In this document: in pieces, positions 15,882 to 25,018 of the stretch
Layout: each line of letters begins with the position of its first letter
Position numbering within the stretch: position 1 is the first letter of the stretch
Source of the DNA: Verrucomicrobiota bacterium
GTDB lineage: Bacteria > Verrucomicrobiota > Verrucomicrobiia > Limisphaerales > JAHEOI01
Reading direction: 5' to 3'
DNA: 31,289 nucleotides
NCBI GenBank assembly: GCA_018610125.1
Contig: JAHEOI010000165.1
Coordinates: forward strand, 1-31,289
Notes under the pieces: generated by a model
Told to the model about the DNA's origin: nothing
What the model saw: the letters and a program-made list of their open reading frames with translations, nothing else
Databases searched by the model: none
Program-made: the position numbers and the translations under genes

Positions 15882-16436
15882 TCAACTGATCTCATACCGC
15901 GGCACGTTCGGATCCACCTCTTGCGACCAAGCATCCAGTCCGCCCCGAAGCGTCTTGACGTTTTGCAGCCCCTGGCCCGAGAAGTAAGCCGCCGCATCCA
16001 GCCCCTGCCGGCCCTGGTGATCAACGATCACCAGAAGCGCGTCGCGCGGCCAGCTCCCGAGAATATCCTGCATGACCGATTGCGACAAAAGCTCCGAGCC
16101 TTCAATTCGCGCCGCTTCAAACTCCTCGCGAGAACGGATGTCGACCAGCTTGACCTTATCCCCCTTCCGAAGGACTTCATTCAATTCACGGGGCGAAATC
16201 AATAGCTTCGCATCCTCCTCATGGCTCGTTTGGATGTATTCAAGCACCTCATTGACATCCAAATTGTTGTTACGGCGACAAACCTCTTCGAGGGTCTCCG
16301 TCAATTGGAAAGCGCAGCTACTACACCCACCAATGTGATACCCTCGAAACAAAGCCCGTTGAGCTCCCGGATAGACAGCCAACAGCTCTTGCATCGTGGA
16401 TCGAGGTCCGATTTCGGTTTCGGTCGAAGTTGCCAT
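15882..16436 (-). CDS. DUF1858-like CxxC domain fused to a Cys-less rhodanese domain
   Basis: A 184-residue protein. The ATG at 16436 has a GGAGA nine bases upstream; the longer frame to 16529 would overlap sufS. Residues 12-70 resemble DUF1858/ScdA-N domains (STMQELLAVYPGAQRALF ... GGCSSCAFQLTETLEEV) with Cys38 and Cys41 as a CxxC pair. Residues 80-184 are a rhodanese-like domain (VKLVDIRSREEFEAARIEGS and VKTLRGGLDAW). The active-site loop reads VDHQGRQG, so the catalytic Cys is missing and sulfur transfer by the usual mechanism is unlikely. Its place between sufS and the scaffold gene suggests a partner or regulator of sulfur delivery. Confidence 0.82.
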   Translation of the reverse strand: MATSTETEIGPRSTMQELLAVYPGAQRALFRGYHIGGCSSCAFQLTETLEEVCRRNNNLDVNEVLEYIQTSHEEDAKLLISPRELNEVLRKGDKVKLVDIRSREEFEAARIEGSELLSQSVMQDILGSWPRDALLVIVDHQGRQGLDAAAYFSGQGLQNVKTLRGGLDAWSQEVDPNVPRYEIS

Positions 16437-16500
16437 AGCTTTTTCTCTCCATGCCTTCGTGGTCTGAGGCAACGCCTCGCTCGGCCGCGACACAGCACCT

Positions 16501-17763
16501 TCATCCGCTAAAGAAGCGCTGGACCGCATTCACAATCTCAACAGCTTGATCGATCTCCTTGCGCGTGTTGTAGAAATAGCCACTCACGCGCGCCGTCGAC
16601 TCAATACCGAGCTTTCGCATTAGGGGCTGATTGCAATGGTGCCCTCCCCGAAGCGCCAAGCCCTTTTGGTCGGTCGCGGTAACGAGATCATGGGCATGGA
16701 CATCCGTTAACAGGAAGCTCAGCAAGCCGGCGCGCTCCTGGACAGGCCCGTAGAGCCGAATCCCGTCGAGCTGAGAGAACTGTTGATAGGCGTATCGGCC
16801 AAGATCGCAGTCATGTTCAAAAATCGCTTCCCGCCCCAGCGTGTCGATATAATCCATTGCCGCCTTCAGCCCGATGGCTCCGGCAATATTCGGCGTACCC
16901 GCCTCGAACTTGAGTGGGGGGCGCTTGAAAGTGGTCTTGTGAAAATCGACGCTGAGGATCATCTCGCCTCCGCCTTGATAAGGCGGCATCGCTTCCAAAA
17001 GATCCTTGCGCCCATAAAGGACTCCGATACCGGTCGGAGCGCACATCTTATGACCGGAAAACGCCAGAAAATCACAGCCAATCGCTTGGACATCCAATGG
17101 GGAGTGTCCGGCGCTTTGAGCGGCGTCGACGACGGTCACAATCCCCTGTCTTCGCGCTCGCTGGCATAGCCAAGCGACCGGGTTGATCGTGCCAAGCGTA
17201 TTCGAGATATGGGTCATCGCGAACACCTTGACGTCCCGACTCAAAAACTCGTCGAGCCGGTTCAGATCGAGCATTCCATCCTCGCCTGTGATCGGGAGAT
17301 AAACCAGTTCAACACCGATCTGTTCCGCCAATAATTGCCAGGGAACGATGTTGCTGTGATGCTCCATCTCGGTCAGCAGGATCTTGTCCCCCGGTTTTAA
17401 ATTGACCCTCCCCCAGGATTGAGCCACCAGGTTGATCCCCTCGGTTGTCCCCCGTGTAAAGACAATTTCCTCCGAACGCGAGGCATTAATGAACGCGGCC
17501 GCTCGCTCTCGTGCCCCTTCATAAGCCTCGGTGGCACGCTGACTCAATGCGTGAATCCCTCGATGAACGTTCGAGTTGTCGTTCTCGTAATAGTCCCGAA
17601 TCGCTTTGAGGACAGAGCGAGGCTTTTGGGTCGTTGCCGCATTATCGAGATAGATTAACGGATTGCCCCGGATTTCCTGGTCCAAAATCGGAAAATCCTG
17701 CCTCAGCTCGGCACTCCCCAAGGTGGTTTGCAAATGCGCCGCTCTGTCCGTCTCTGTCAACAT
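16501..17763 (-). CDS. sufS: cysteine desulfurase SufS
   Basis: A PLP enzyme that takes sulfur from cysteine as a persulfide for cluster assembly. The 420 residues match group II desulfurases: YLDNAATTQKP at the start, EMEHHSNIVPWQ, DAAQSAGH, and the PLP lysine Lys239 in FSGHKMCAPTG. The persulfide Cys377 lies in ALRGGHHCNQP. The ATG is 3 bases after the stop of the Rieske gene, so translation is tightly linked. SufU-type proteins are the known sulfur acceptors of this class, and one is encoded upstream in the same operon. Confidence 0.97.
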   Translation of the reverse strand: MLTETDRAAHLQTTLGSAELRQDFPILDQEIRGNPLIYLDNAATTQKPRSVLKAIRDYYENDNSNVHRGIHALSQRATEAYEGARERAAAFINASRSEEIVFTRGTTEGINLVAQSWGRVNLKPGDKILLTEMEHHSNIVPWQLLAEQIGVELVYLPITGEDGMLDLNRLDEFLSRDVKVFAMTHISNTLGTINPVAWLCQRARRQGIVTVVDAAQSAGHSPLDVQAIGCDFLAFSGHKMCAPTGIGVLYGRKDLLEAMPPYQGGGEMILSVDFHKTTFKRPPLKFEAGTPNIAGAIGLKAAMDYIDTLGREAIFEHDCDLGRYAYQQFSQLDGIRLYGPVQERAGLLSFLLTDVHAHDLVTATDQKGLALRGGHHCNQPLMRKLGIESTARVSGYFYNTRKEIDQAVEIVNAVQRFFSG

Positions 17764-17766
17764 CGG

Positions 17767-18078
17767 TCACACTTCAATCTTGATTTCATCCCCTTCAACC
17801 GTCACCGGATACGTGCTCACCCCTTCAAAGGCAGGCGGGCATAAGACATCGCCATTCTCCAGGCTGAATTGCGCCTCATGCCAAGGGCAGGTCACATTCT
17901 TGTTTTCGTCGACATCCCCCTCCGACAGCGGACCGCCACTGTGAGGGCACGTGTCATCGATCGCATAGTAGCTCCCATTAACATTGAATACCGCCACCGT
18001 TTGGCCTTCCACGTCAAACGCCGCGCCCTGCCCTTGCGGGATATCATTCGTATTCGCCACCTTCACCCATTTTCCCAT
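17767..18078 (-). CDS. Rieske-type [2Fe-2S] ferredoxin (NirD/BphF-like)
   Basis: A 103-residue protein with the two Rieske motifs CPHSGG and CPWH, spaced as in soluble Rieske ferredoxins; two Cys and two His bind a 2Fe-2S cluster. It has no membrane anchor. An AGGA lies 8 bases before the ATG. The gene is embedded in the suf operon between sufT and sufS, so it may supply electrons for cluster assembly or be a client cluster protein; that role is inferred from context. Confidence 0.92.
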   Translation of the reverse strand: MGKWVKVANTNDIPQGQGAAFDVEGQTVAVFNVNGSYYAIDDTCPHSGGPLSEGDVDENKNVTCPWHEAQFSLENGDVLCPPAFEGVSTYPVTVEGDEIKIEV

Positions 18079-18141
18079 ACGCGTTTTCCTGCTTCGTCGG
18101 TTTTCTCAGTGCTTTTACTCTAGGTTCCTTGTCAAAGCAAA

Positions 18142-18705
18142 TTACATCATTCCGAGCTGGAGCTGGGCAGCCTCCGACATCATCGACTGGTCCCAAGGCG
18201 GCTCAAAGACGAGCTCGATATTCGTCTCTTCCACCCCTTCGATACTTAAGACCTTGTTTTGAACATCCTGCCGAAGGTATTCCCCCATGCCACAGCCGGG
18301 TGCGGTCAGGGTCATTTTAATGTCCGCCTTGTAGCCACTGTTGTCCGAAAGCGACTCAACCTGACAATCGTAAATCAACCCGAGATCGACAATATTCACC
18401 GGAATTTCCGGGTCGTAACAGGTCTTCATCTGCTCCCAGATTAACTTCTCAACGTCCTCAGGACTCTCCGGCTTCCCGCTGGACCCGGTCACCGACTGCC
18501 CTTGCGGCTCCATCCCCAAGGCATCGGCGTCCTTGTCGGCGATCCGATACATGTTCCCTTTGACGACCACCGTGTAATTCCCTCCAAGGGCTTGCGTCAC
18601 GTAAGCCTGCTCGCCTTCAGGCAGGACAACACGATCCCCCATCGGAACGATCGCCGCTTCGCAATCGCGTTGTAACGTTACGGGCTCACCGATTTCCATA
18701 GTCAA
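18142..18705 (-). CDS. sufT: SufT, MIP18-family Fe-S maturation factor
   Basis: A 187-residue protein matching the SufT family: a divergent N-terminal region (residues 1-65, VTLQRDCEAAIVPMGDRVVLPEG) joined to a DUF59/MIP18 domain. The MIP18 part has DPEIPVNIVDLGLIYD (98-113) and TAPGCGMGE with the conserved Cys138. SufT works in maturation of Fe-S proteins, mostly under high demand. It starts 4 bases after sufU and has a good Shine-Dalgarno sequence (AGGGAG, 6 bases before ATG). Confidence 0.94.
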   Translation of the reverse strand: MTMEIGEPVTLQRDCEAAIVPMGDRVVLPEGEQAYVTQALGGNYTVVVKGNMYRIADKDADALGMEPQGQSVTGSSGKPESPEDVEKLIWEQMKTCYDPEIPVNIVDLGLIYDCQVESLSDNSGYKADIKMTLTAPGCGMGEYLRQDVQNKVLSIEGVEETNIELVFEPPWDQSMMSEAAQLQLGMM

Positions 18706-18709
18706 CTCC

Positions 18710-19159
18710 CTATTCCGTCGTCACTTCTTGTTTTTCGCCTTCCATTGCCGCAATCACCGCATGCCAAGGTAAAATAGCACACTTAACCCGGGCCGGGAAC
18801 TTATGCACACCCGCGAAGACCGCGAGCTTTCCCATCTCCTCGCTGTCGGTCTCTCCGTTGGTCACCATCGCATGCACTTTGTCAAACAGCTCCTTCACCT
18901 CCTGCTTCGACTTGCCCTTCAACGCCGAAGTCAATAACGAAGCCGAGGCCTTGGAAATCGCACACCCGGCCCCTTCGAAACTGACGTCCTGAATGACGTC
19001 GTTTTCGTCCATTAGCAGGTAGAGCGTAATTTCGTCGCCACACAGCGGGTTATGCCCTTTGGCAGTGTGATTGGCGCCTTCCATCTTGTGGAAATTGCGC
19101 GGACTCCTGCTATGGTCGAGGATTACCTCCTGATAGAGGTCACTTAGTTCGTCAAACAT
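18710..19159 (-). CDS. sufU: SufU, zinc-dependent sulfurtransfer/scaffold protein
   Basis: A 149-residue protein. The longer frame to 19288 would overlap sufD; the ATG at 19159 starts the conserved MFDELSDLYQEVILDHSRSPRNF. Zinc/sulfur ligands are Cys40 and Asp42 (NPLCGDE), Cys66 (GAGCAISKAS) and Cys127 (RVKCAILPW). The roughly 20-residue insertion before the last Cys (GKSKQEVKELF ... GETDSEEM) marks SufU rather than IscU. In Gram-positive bacteria SufU accepts sulfur from SufS by zinc-ligand exchange; the presence of both here fits the same pair. Confidence 0.95.
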   Translation of the reverse strand: MFDELSDLYQEVILDHSRSPRNFHKMEGANHTAKGHNPLCGDEITLYLLMDENDVIQDVSFEGAGCAISKASASLLTSALKGKSKQEVKELFDKVHAMVTNGETDSEEMGKLAVFAGVHKFPARVKCAILPWHAVIAAMEGEKQEVTTE

Positions 19160-19175
19160 AGCTTGGTAATCTGGT

Positions 19176-20540
19176 TTACTCCGCAGTTTGAGCAAGACGA
19201 GGCATCTGCTCCAAACGGTCCCAAACCAAGCGGTCAAGTTCTTCCCGGACCGTGTCCATTCGAATGCGCTCGACAATTTCCCCGGCAAAGGCGTGCGTCA
19301 GCATCCGTCGCGCGGTCGGGTAGTTCAATCCACGCGCTCGCAAATAGAAGATCGCGTCGTCGCTTAATTGCCCGCATGTCGCCCCGTGCGTGCACTTGAC
19401 ATCGTCGGCGTAAATCTCCAATTGCGGCTTGGCGTTCACGACAGCGTTCCCGGAGAGCAAAATGTTCTTATTCGTCTGCTTGGCGTCGGTTTTTTGAGAG
19501 TGGGGTCGGACAAGGATCCTGCCATGAAAGACGCCGTGCGACTTCTCATCCATGACCCCGTTGAAGTACTCATGGCTCTCGCCATGGGGCTTCGCGTGAT
19601 CGACGGTCATGTAATTGTCCGCGAGCTGCTTCCCGTAAGTCAGGTAAAGCCCGTTCAGGACACATTCCAAGCCTTCCCCATCCAGGGTGGTGCGGATCGT
19701 ATTTCGCGAAATGTGGGCTCCCATCGCAATAGGGTGAAAATGAAAGCGACTGCTTCGCCCTTGATGCGAATAGAGCGAGGCCATATGAAAGGCCTCTCCC
19801 GGCTCATTCTGAAGCTTGCAATGCTCGACGTGGGCTTCGTCCGCGATCACACTCTCGGTCACCGCGTTGGTCAGATAGGGGATGTCGTTCAGCCCTGCGT
19901 AGCTCTCCACGAGCTTCAGCTCGCTGTGAGGCTCGGCGATAATCAAGTTCCGCGGATGCGTCGTCATTCCCCGCTCGCTCCCGGTCGAGATAAAGAGGAG
20001 ATGGATCGGTTTCTCCATCACTGTTCCTTTCGGGAGATAGATAAAGGCGCCGTCTTGAAAGAACGCGGTGTTCAACGCTGTAAAGGCGTTCTCTTCGCCG
20101 TTGATCTGTCCGGCAAAGTGATCTTTGACCTCCTTGCTTTCTTTCTTGAGCTGCTCGGCCAAGCTTCCAACAATCGCCCCCTCAGGTAACGACTCGATTT
20201 GGCAGAGATCCGGCGCCAAAAAGCCATCGACAAATACCAACCGATGCGCCTCGAGCCCGGCAAATGCGAATCGATTTAAAGCCGCTTCCGAAATTGTTTC
20301 ACGGCTCGGCTCCAAAACCGGCAAGAACGGAAGCTCTGTAATCGGTCGAATGTTCGTGAAGCGCCAATCCTCATGCTTGATGGTCGGGAATCCCAATTCG
20401 GCAAAGCGGGATATGCCGGCCTTGCGAATCGGAAACACCCACGAGGGCCCACCGCGCTCTCCTTCCTTCTCAAGCGCCTCAAATCGGCTGAGATAGGGAT
20501 CGGATTGTTGCGTTACTTGCTCTTGTGTGATCTCACTCAT
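19176..20540 (-). CDS. sufD: SufD, Fe-S cluster assembly complex subunit
   Basis: A 454-residue member of the SufBD beta-helix family and partner of SufB and SufC in the SufBC2D scaffold complex. Residues 50-66 (GFPTIKHEDWRFTNIRP) are the typical SufD N-terminus. The C-terminal KCTHGATCGQLSDDAIFYLRARG contains the conserved His near which the cluster forms. The gene follows sufC by 33 bases and precedes sufU by 16. Confidence 0.96.
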   Translation of the reverse strand: MSEITQEQVTQQSDPYLSRFEALEKEGERGGPSWVFPIRKAGISRFAELGFPTIKHEDWRFTNIRPITELPFLPVLEPSRETISEAALNRFAFAGLEAHRLVFVDGFLAPDLCQIESLPEGAIVGSLAEQLKKESKEVKDHFAGQINGEENAFTALNTAFFQDGAFIYLPKGTVMEKPIHLLFISTGSERGMTTHPRNLIIAEPHSELKLVESYAGLNDIPYLTNAVTESVIADEAHVEHCKLQNEPGEAFHMASLYSHQGRSSRFHFHPIAMGAHISRNTIRTTLDGEGLECVLNGLYLTYGKQLADNYMTVDHAKPHGESHEYFNGVMDEKSHGVFHGRILVRPHSQKTDAKQTNKNILLSGNAVVNAKPQLEIYADDVKCTHGATCGQLSDDAIFYLRARGLNYPTARRMLTHAFAGEIVERIRMDTVREELDRLVWDRLEQMPRLAQTAE

Positions 20541-20573
20541 ATGTCCCGATGCCCAAATAGATGATCATTCCCT

Positions 20574-21332
20574 TTACGCGGGCTGACTCCTCTCCTCGTT
20601 GATCCAATCGTAGCCCTTTTCCTCAAGTTCAAGGGCCAAATCCTTTCCTCCGGACCGGATAATCTGCCCTTGATAAAGCACATGGACATAATCCGGAACG
20701 ATGTAATTCAACAGCCGTTGATAGTGGGTGATAATAAGCTGGGCGTTGTCTTGGCTCTTGAGTCGATTCACACCCGAGGAGACAACCTTCAAGGCGTCGA
20801 TATCGAGCCCCGAATCCGTTTCATCCAGGATCGCTAGCTTCGGCTGTAAGACAGCCATCTGGAAGATTTCGTTGCGCTTCTTTTCACCCCCGGAAAAGCC
20901 CTCGTTGACCGGGCGCTTCAAGAAGTCCTCCCGCAAGTCAAGAAGCTTCATCTTCTCCTTCACAAATTGAAGGAACTCAACCGCATCCATTTCAGGCTCG
21001 CCTCGGTGCTTTCGAACCTCGTTCAAGGCCGCCTTCAAAAAGTAGCTGCTATTGACTCCGGGAATCTCTACCGGATATTGAAACGCCAGAAAGAGGCCCT
21101 CTTTCGCGCGCTCGTCCGGTTCCAGCTCCAATAAATCTTTCCCCTCGAAGGTGGCACTGCCGCCGGTCACTTCATATCCGTCCCGACCGGCCAAGATCTG
21201 AGCCAGTGTGCTCTTGCCGCTCCCATTGGGCCCCATGATCGCATGGACTTCGCCCGCTTTGACTGAAAGGTTAACTCCCTCCAGGATCGATGTGCCTTCA
21301 ACTCCTGCCTTTAAATCTTTAATTTCTAGCAT
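20574..21332 (-). CDS. sufC: SufC, Fe-S assembly ATPase
   Basis: An ABC-type ATPase (252 residues) without membrane segments that drives conformational change in SufBC2D. Walker A is GPNGSGKST, the Q-loop lies in FLAFQYPVEIPG, the signature is FSGGEKKRNEI, and Walker B is LAILDETDSGLDID. The H-loop is ITHYQR. It lies 181 bases after sufB, the widest gap in the operon. Confidence 0.97.
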   Translation of the reverse strand: MLEIKDLKAGVEGTSILEGVNLSVKAGEVHAIMGPNGSGKSTLAQILAGRDGYEVTGGSATFEGKDLLELEPDERAKEGLFLAFQYPVEIPGVNSSYFLKAALNEVRKHRGEPEMDAVEFLQFVKEKMKLLDLREDFLKRPVNEGFSGGEKKRNEIFQMAVLQPKLAILDETDSGLDIDALKVVSSGVNRLKSQDNAQLIITHYQRLLNYIVPDYVHVLYQGQIIRSGGKDLALELEEKGYDWINEERSQPA

Positions 21333-21513
21333 ATTTCTTTATTCCATTTGGACACTGCCAAGCCTCGCCGCTGATCACACCCATGACATTGAGCTAGATC
21401 AAGCCTTTCCCACTCCCCTTAATACCGGCGAACTTGTCTCCGCTGCACGCCCCTTTTCAGGGGCTGCCATCTTTAATCCGCCCTCCTCCGGGGCGTCAGC
21501 CCACTGAACTGCT
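21333..21513. other. sufB-sufC intercistronic spacer with two GC hairpins
   Basis: Two small inverted repeats, GCCCC/GGGGC (21449-21464) and CGCCC/GGGCG (21479-21495), lie close to the sufB stop. They could tune the relative level of sufB and sufC mRNA. No gene is present. Confidence 0.4.
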
Positions 21514-22962
<1,449 letters not shown>

Positions 22963-22966
22963 AAAC

Positions 22967-23467
22967 TTACGCCACTCCAGTTCTCCGCTCTTTCTTATGA
23001 TCTCTATCCGTGAGCTCGCCCGAGCTCTTCATCCCGTTGCACTTCGGGCAGCACCCTCGAATCGAAACTTCGAACTGCTTCGGTTTGAATCCCTCCGGAA
23101 TCGCAAACCCAGCTCGCCCCCGGTTTTCCCGGAAATCAATGTCGAACACTTGCCCGCATACCTCACAATAAAAGTGACAGTGCTCCTGCATGTTCGGACA
23201 ATACCGCGTCGGAGCCCGATCCAGATTGACTTCGCGAACCAAACCGCACTTAACCAACGTGTCCAAGCAGTTGTAGACGGTCGCCATCGAGATCTCCGGC
23301 ATCCGGTTCTTGGTCCGAATGAATACCTGCTCCGCCGTCGGATGATCCCGATCCTCCAGCAATACCGTGTAGACCTCCTTACGCTGCGAGGTCACACGTA
23401 ATCCGAGCTCCGCCAAGCTCCGGTTCAACTGCTCGTCTTCACGTGTTTGTCTGCCTCGCTCAACCAC
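22967..23467 (-). CDS. Fur/PerR-family transcriptional regulator heading the suf operon
   Basis: The reading frame is open to a TTG at 23503 (178 residues); a GTG at 23467 or a TTG at 23428 are more likely starts, because an AGGAGG lies at 23483-23488 and the probable -10 box ends only a few bases before 23503. Numbering from 23503: winged-helix DNA-binding part with LRVTSQRKEVYTVLL and ATVYNCLDTLVKCGL (recognition helix near 75-86), His54, then His108-Cys109-His110 and the structural zinc pairs Cys113/Cys116 and Cys152/Cys155. Position 102 is Cys (TRYCPN), where PerR and many Fur proteins have an acidic ligand. It probably represses the operon it leads, in response to iron, peroxide or cluster status. 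Confidence 0.9.
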   Translation of the reverse strand: MVERGRQTREDEQLNRSLAELGLRVTSQRKEVYTVLLEDRDHPTAEQVFIRTKNRMPEISMATVYNCLDTLVKCGLVREVNLDRAPTRYCPNMQEHCHFYCEVCGQVFDIDFRENRGRAGFAIPEGFKPKQFEVSIRGCCPKCNGMKSSGELTDRDHKKERRTGVA

Positions 23468-23469
23468 AT
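23425..23469 (-). CDS. possible 14-codon leader peptide overlapping fur start
   Basis: An ATG at 23469, with AGGAGG 13 bases upstream, or an earlier in-frame TTG at 23475 with ideal 7-base spacing, opens a short frame (MWLSEADKHVKTSS). Its TGA stop overlaps an in-frame TTG of the regulator gene as TTGA (23428-23425). It may be a coupled leader peptide or chance. Weakly supported. Confidence 0.25.
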   Translation of the reverse strand: MWLSEADKHVKTSS

Positions 23470-23505
23470 CACCAACCCTGAACCTCCTCTTCCCTATTGT
23501 CAATA

Positions 23506-23522
23506 TTTGGAATAATTCTAAA
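23506..23522 (-). promoter_or_regulatory. Fur/PerR-type operator overlapping the suf operon -10 box
   Basis: On the minus strand the 17 bases TTTAGAATTATTCCAAA form a palindrome with one mismatched pair around GAAT-T-ATTC. The inner 15 bases match the PerR box TTATAATTATTATAA at 12 positions. TAGAAT (23515-23520) inside it is a good -10 hexamer, so a bound repressor would block transcription. No convincing -35 was found. Confidence 0.6.
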
Positions 23523-23527
23523 TCTCA

Positions 23528-23584
23528 TTTTTTGTTCCGCGAAGGGGAAAATCAGCGAGGCGTCGACAGAAACAGAAAACACGG
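23528..23584 (-). repeat. dispersed repeat C, copy 2
   Basis: The reverse complement of 5191-5241 with a few differences, located in the divergent fur/gap promoter region immediately upstream of the putative operator. Confidence 0.8.
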
Positions 23585-23608
23585 CTGAGACGGACCTCAT
23601 GCCTTGGC

Positions 23609-23642
23609 GGGTGTGACAACGACTCGCTGGTCGTTGACACCC
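23609..23642. promoter_or_regulatory. imperfect palindrome over the gap -35 box
   Basis: GGGTGT-ga-CAACGAC and GTCGTTG-ACACCC are complementary except for a 2-base bulge, with a 6-base centre. The right arm contains the TTGACA of the putative gap promoter, so this is a candidate operator. Confidence 0.5.
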
Positions 23643-23663
23643 ACCAGCAGAGGGGGGTATGCT
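23634..23663 (+). promoter_or_regulatory. putative sigma70-type promoter of gap
   Basis: TTGACA (23634-23639), an 18-base spacer and TATGCT (23658-23663). The predicted transcript would start near 23670 and have a leader of about 80 bases before the gap ATG. Confidence 0.6.
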
Positions 23664-23752
23664 ATTTTGCCTTGAGAGGCGATTCTGCGGTTAATTGAAA
23701 TGAGCTTGAATTGGATTCGATTGAACTGAACGTATTTTCCTAAAAGACAACT

Positions 23753-24808
23753 ATGGCTGTTAAAGTAGCAATTAATGGATTTGGCCGGATTGGCCGATTG
23801 GTATTCCGGTCCTTGGTCGAGCAAGGGCTTGTTGGCAAGGGTAAGGAGATGGAGGTTGCCGCTGTCGGCGACATCGTTGGCGCCGACAACCTGGCCTATT
23901 TGCTGAAGTACGATTCGACGCAAGGGCGCTTCCAAGGCACTGTCTCGTCGCGGAAGTCTTCAAACGATAAAGCGGAAGACGACGTGCTGGTCGTTAACGA
24001 TCAAGAGATTCAAGTGGTCAGCGCCAAGGACCCGGCCGATCTCCCGTGGAAGCAAATGGGGGTCGACGTCGTGGTGGAGTCGACAGGCTTGTTCACGGAC
24101 GCCACAAAAGCCAAAGGCCATCTGGCTGCGGGGGCAAAACGGGTGATTATCTCCGCACCCGCCAAGAACGAGGATTTGACAGTGGCCATCGGGGTCAATC
24201 ATGAGCAGTATGACCCGAGCAAGCACCAGATTATCTCCAACGCTTCGTGCACGACGAACTGCTTGGCCCCGCTGGTGCATGTCCTGTTGCAGGAAGGCTT
24301 CGGTGTCGAAGAAGGGCTCATGACAACGGTCCATGCTTACACGGCAACCCAAAAGACCGTCGACGCCCCAAGCAAGAAAGATTTCAAAGGCGGACGGAGC
24401 GCTGCTCTCAACATCATTCCTGCCGCCACCGGCGCGGCGAAGGCGGTCGGACTGGTCTGCCCGCAAGTGAAAGGGAAACTGACCGGAATGGCCTTCCGAG
24501 TGCCGACGCCAACGGTCTCGACGGTCGATTTAACCTTCCGTTCGGAAAAAGAGACAAGCTACTCCGAGATCTGCGGAGCCATGAAGAAGGCCAGCGAGAG
24601 CTACCTCAAAGGCATCCTCGAGTACACAGAGGATCAAGTGGTAAGCACCGACTTCATTCACGCACCGGCCTCCTCGATCTTTGACGCAGACTCTGGAATT
24701 CAGCTCAATAGTCGCTTTTTCAAGCTGATTGCATGGTACGACAACGAGTGGGGCTATAGCACTCGGGTGGCCGACCTGACTAAATACATTGTTGAGAAAG
24801 GCCCATGA
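23753..24808 (+). CDS. gap: glyceraldehyde-3-phosphate dehydrogenase, type I
   Basis: A glycolytic enzyme converting glyceraldehyde 3-phosphate to 1,3-bisphosphoglycerate with NAD+. The 351 residues start with the Rossmann motif VAINGFGRIGRLVFR. The catalytic Cys166 lies in SNASCTTNCLAP, the catalytic His in TTVHAYTATQ, and the C-terminus has the typical WYDNEWGYSTRVADL. Residues 27-33 and 62-80 hold small insertions relative to the shortest forms. It is transcribed alone, between its own promoter and a strong terminator. Confidence 0.98.
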   Translation: MAVKVAINGFGRIGRLVFRSLVEQGLVGKGKEMEVAAVGDIVGADNLAYLLKYDSTQGRFQGTVSSRKSSNDKAEDDVLVVNDQEIQVVSAKDPADLPWKQMGVDVVVESTGLFTDATKAKGHLAAGAKRVIISAPAKNEDLTVAIGVNHEQYDPSKHQIISNASCTTNCLAPLVHVLLQEGFGVEEGLMTTVHAYTATQKTVDAPSKKDFKGGRSAALNIIPAATGAAKAVGLVCPQVKGKLTGMAFRVPTPTVSTVDLTFRSEKETSYSEICGAMKKASESYLKGILEYTEDQVVSTDFIHAPASSIFDADSGIQLNSRFFKLIAWYDNEWGYSTRVADLTKYIVEKGP

Positions 24809-24858
24809 GGTAGCAACCCTTCAGGAAAAAGCTGCCGAGCCGTAAAGGCAACCTTTTT

Positions 24859-24887
24859 GGGACGCCGTCCACCGGCGTCCCTTTTTT
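24859..24887 (+). terminator. rho-independent terminator of gap
   Basis: GGGACGCC and GGCGTCCC form a perfect 8-bp stem with a 7-base loop, followed by six T. It lies 50 bases after the gap stop. Confidence 0.93.
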
Positions 24888-24913
24888 ATGAAGGAGGCAT
24901 CTCCGAAAATAGT

Positions 24914-24945
24914 GGAACGTTGAGGACAACATCCCTATCACGGAG
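24914..24945 (+). repeat. dispersed repeat B, copy 2
   Basis: The partner of 2177-2208, same orientation, between the gap terminator and the dikinase gene. Confidence 0.7.
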
Positions 24946-24951
24946 AAGCTC

Positions 24952-24983
24952 CTCCTCCACTCCTCCACTCCGCCACTCCGGCC
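24952..24983 (+). repeat. 8-base tandem repeat, four units
   Basis: CTCCTCCA, CTCCTCCA, CTCCGCCA, CTCCGGCC follow directly after repeat B, 36 bases before the dikinase start. They have low complexity and are probably part of the same mobile-repeat mosaic. Confidence 0.75.
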
Positions 24984-25018
24984 ATTGAAGTTGCGCCAGT
25001 TTCGACTAGTTTGACAGT

